Shown: piece by piece, positions 63,252 through 64,000 of the stretch
Position numbering within the stretch: position 1 is the first letter of the stretch
How the letters are laid out: every line of letters begins with the position of its first letter
Assembly (NCBI RefSeq): GCF_031020795.1
Contig: NZ_JAVHJP010000009.1
Span: 1 to 64,000 of the forward strand
Length of the DNA: 64,000 nt
Reading direction: 5' to 3'
DNA from: Hydrogenophaga pseudoflava
Lineage (GTDB): Bacteria > Pseudomonadota > Gammaproteobacteria > Burkholderiales > Burkholderiaceae_C
Program-made: the position numbers and the translations under genes
Notes under the pieces: generated by a model
Database searches by the model: none
The model's input: only the letters and a program-made list of their open reading frames with translations
Told to the model about the DNA's origin: nothing

Positions 63252-63881
63252 ATGAAGCTCTACGTGTCGCCCCGCGCCCCCAACCCGCGCCGGGTGCAGA
63301 TGTTCCTGGCCGAGAAGGGCATCGACCCGGTGGCCCACGGCATCGAGCTGGTGAATGTCGACCTCAACGCCCAGGAACACAAGAGCCCCGCCTTCCGCGC
63401 CAAGAGCCCGCTGGCGCGCATTCCCGCGCTGGAGTTCGACGACGGGCGCGTGCTGACCGAGACCCGGGCCATCTGCACCTGGATCGAAGGGCAGCACCCC
63501 GAGCCCAATCTGATGGGCGCGGACGCCACGGAGCGGGCCTTCATCGAGATGGCCGACCGGCGCATCGAGTGGTATTTCCTGCTGCCCATCGCCAACTGCG
63601 TGCGCCACACCCACCCGGGCCTGGCGCCGCTGGAGCAGCCGCAGTTTCCCGACTTCGGCCGTTCGCAGGGCGAGAAGCTGCGCGAGACCGCGGTCTGGCT
63701 CGATGCCGAGCTGCAGCGCCAGCCCTGGATCGCCGGTGAGCGCTTCACCATCGCCGACATCACCGCCTTCTGCGCCATCGAGTTCGCGAAACTGATGCGC
63801 TTCCACGCGGGCGAGCAGGGTTTGTCTGCCTTGCAGGCCTGGCGCGACCGGGTCTCGCAGCGCCCTGCGGCCCGGACCTGA
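63252..63881 (+). CDS. Glutathione S-transferase family protein
   Basis: A 209-residue GST. The N-terminal thioredoxin-like domain has MKLYVSPRAPNPRRVQMFLA, SPLARIPALEFDDGRVLTET with the cis-Pro and the glutathione gamma-Glu site ETRAICTWIE. The C-terminal helical domain has AGERFTIADITAFCAIEF with the N-capping Asp. No special subclass is certain. It is not a clear maleylpyruvate isomerase, although the window's gentisate unit lacks one. It lies 11 bases after pyrF. Confidence 0.9.
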   Translation: MKLYVSPRAPNPRRVQMFLAEKGIDPVAHGIELVNVDLNAQEHKSPAFRAKSPLARIPALEFDDGRVLTETRAICTWIEGQHPEPNLMGADATERAFIEMADRRIEWYFLLPIANCVRHTHPGLAPLEQPQFPDFGRSQGEKLRETAVWLDAELQRQPWIAGERFTIADITAFCAIEFAKLMRFHAGEQGLSALQAWRDRVSQRPAART

Positions 63882-63889
63882 AACCAATG

Positions 63890-63915
63890 CCGGATGCCCG
63901 GGCGGGGGCATCCGG
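63890..63915. terminator. Hairpin after the glutathione transferase gene
   Basis: CCGGATGCC and GGCATCCGG form a perfect 9-base stem with an 8-base loop, 9 bases after the stop codon. No T tract follows, so termination may be weak or factor-dependent. Confidence 0.6.
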
Positions 63916-63950
63916 GGCGCCTTCATATTGGGTGGCTATGATCTGCGCCC

Positions 63951-64000
63951 ATGCTGTCCATCTCTCACCGCTGGGGTCTGGGTCTGGTTCTGGGGGCGTC
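63951..64000 (+). CDS. Start of an exported or membrane protein (3' truncated by window edge)
   Basis: An ATG at 63951 opens a frame to the window edge, giving MLSISHRWGLGLVLGA. The basic residues then hydrophobic run look like the beginning of a signal peptide or membrane segment. Too little is present to name it. Confidence 0.35.
   Translation, partial: MLSISHRWGLGLVLGA

Noticed and set aside
63252..63881. Glutathione transferase as the missing maleylpyruvate isomerase of the gentisate unit
   Set aside because: It is 38 kb away beside pyrF and lacks clear zeta-class features, so the link is not supported.

Overview
This window is a GC-rich, densely coded piece of a betaproteobacterial chromosome. 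The best fit is the family Comamonadaceae, possibly Hydrogenophaga or a close relative. This rests on the order pgk ... pyk - fba - purC ... purE - purK - sua5-type gene, on several Bug-type (TctC) periplasmic binding proteins, and on a palindromic intergenic repeat that I recall from this family. No rRNA, tRNA, CRISPR array, transposase, integrase or phage gene was seen. No stretch longer than 300 bases lacks a gene.

Layout. 1-219 is the 3' end of pgk. 230-8.3 kb holds a galD-type tautomerase fused in frame to a Bug domain, a second Bug protein with a divergent LysR regulator, two small membrane proteins (DUF454 and SirB2 types), an Old Yellow Enzyme, a luciferase-like monooxygenase and an AraC regulator. 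8.4-16.25 kb holds a secreted unknown protein, an acyl-CoA dehydrogenase, a lone PilJ-N/NarX-like sensor domain, and a tightly packed O2-independent ubiquinone operon (ubiU-ubiV-ubiT-DGC protein-ubiX-ubiD). 16.5-23.8 kb runs divergently and holds a nitronate monooxygenase, a B12-dependent (class II) ribonucleotide reductase, NnrS, a nitroreductase, a small unknown protein and two hemerythrins. A perfect FNR/Dnr-type palindrome lies between the two divergent units. It sits at the canonical activating distance from a -10 element for ubiU, so this looks like a low-oxygen and nitrosative-stress island.

23.7-27.3 kb holds a gentisate ring-cleavage pair with a MarR regulator, then a siderophore-interacting reductase with a second MarR regulator. 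27.4-36.7 kb is a cell-surface polysaccharide or O-modification cluster: methyltransferases, a 1475-residue methyltransferase/GT2/GT4/methyltransferase protein, an MBOAT acyltransferase and an AlgJ/AlgX-like protein. 36.7-43.4 kb is pyk, a two-gene electron-transfer unit (2Fe-2S flavin reductase plus cytochrome b561 fused to an ethylbenzene-dehydrogenase-type haem domain) behind a good Fur-box match, then fba and purC. 43.4-49.2 kb holds a DUF4189 lipoprotein, an aldo-keto reductase, a LysR regulator with a divergent DapA-like/Bug operon, and a thioredoxin-TPR protein.

49.4-58.6 kb is mostly housekeeping: purE, purK, a Sua5/YrdC protein, dacB, tsaB, rimI, a type 4/5 uracil-DNA glycosylase, a hydrolase, an EamA exporter and a lipoprotein. 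An 81-residue membrane protein there sits behind a sigma-28 (FliA)-like promoter. 58.8-62.4 kb is a compact DUF4956 - VTC polyphosphate-polymerase-type - CotH kinase operon behind a perfect PmrA-box match. pyrF, a glutathione transferase and the edge of one more gene close the window.

The three best candidates for undescribed biology are the Fur-linked cytochrome b561/EB_dh electron conduit, the PmrA-box-linked DUF4956-VTC-CotH operon, and the FNR-linked ubiquinone operon with its two unexplained passengers (a DGC zinc-binding protein and a NarX-P-box-like periplasmic protein).
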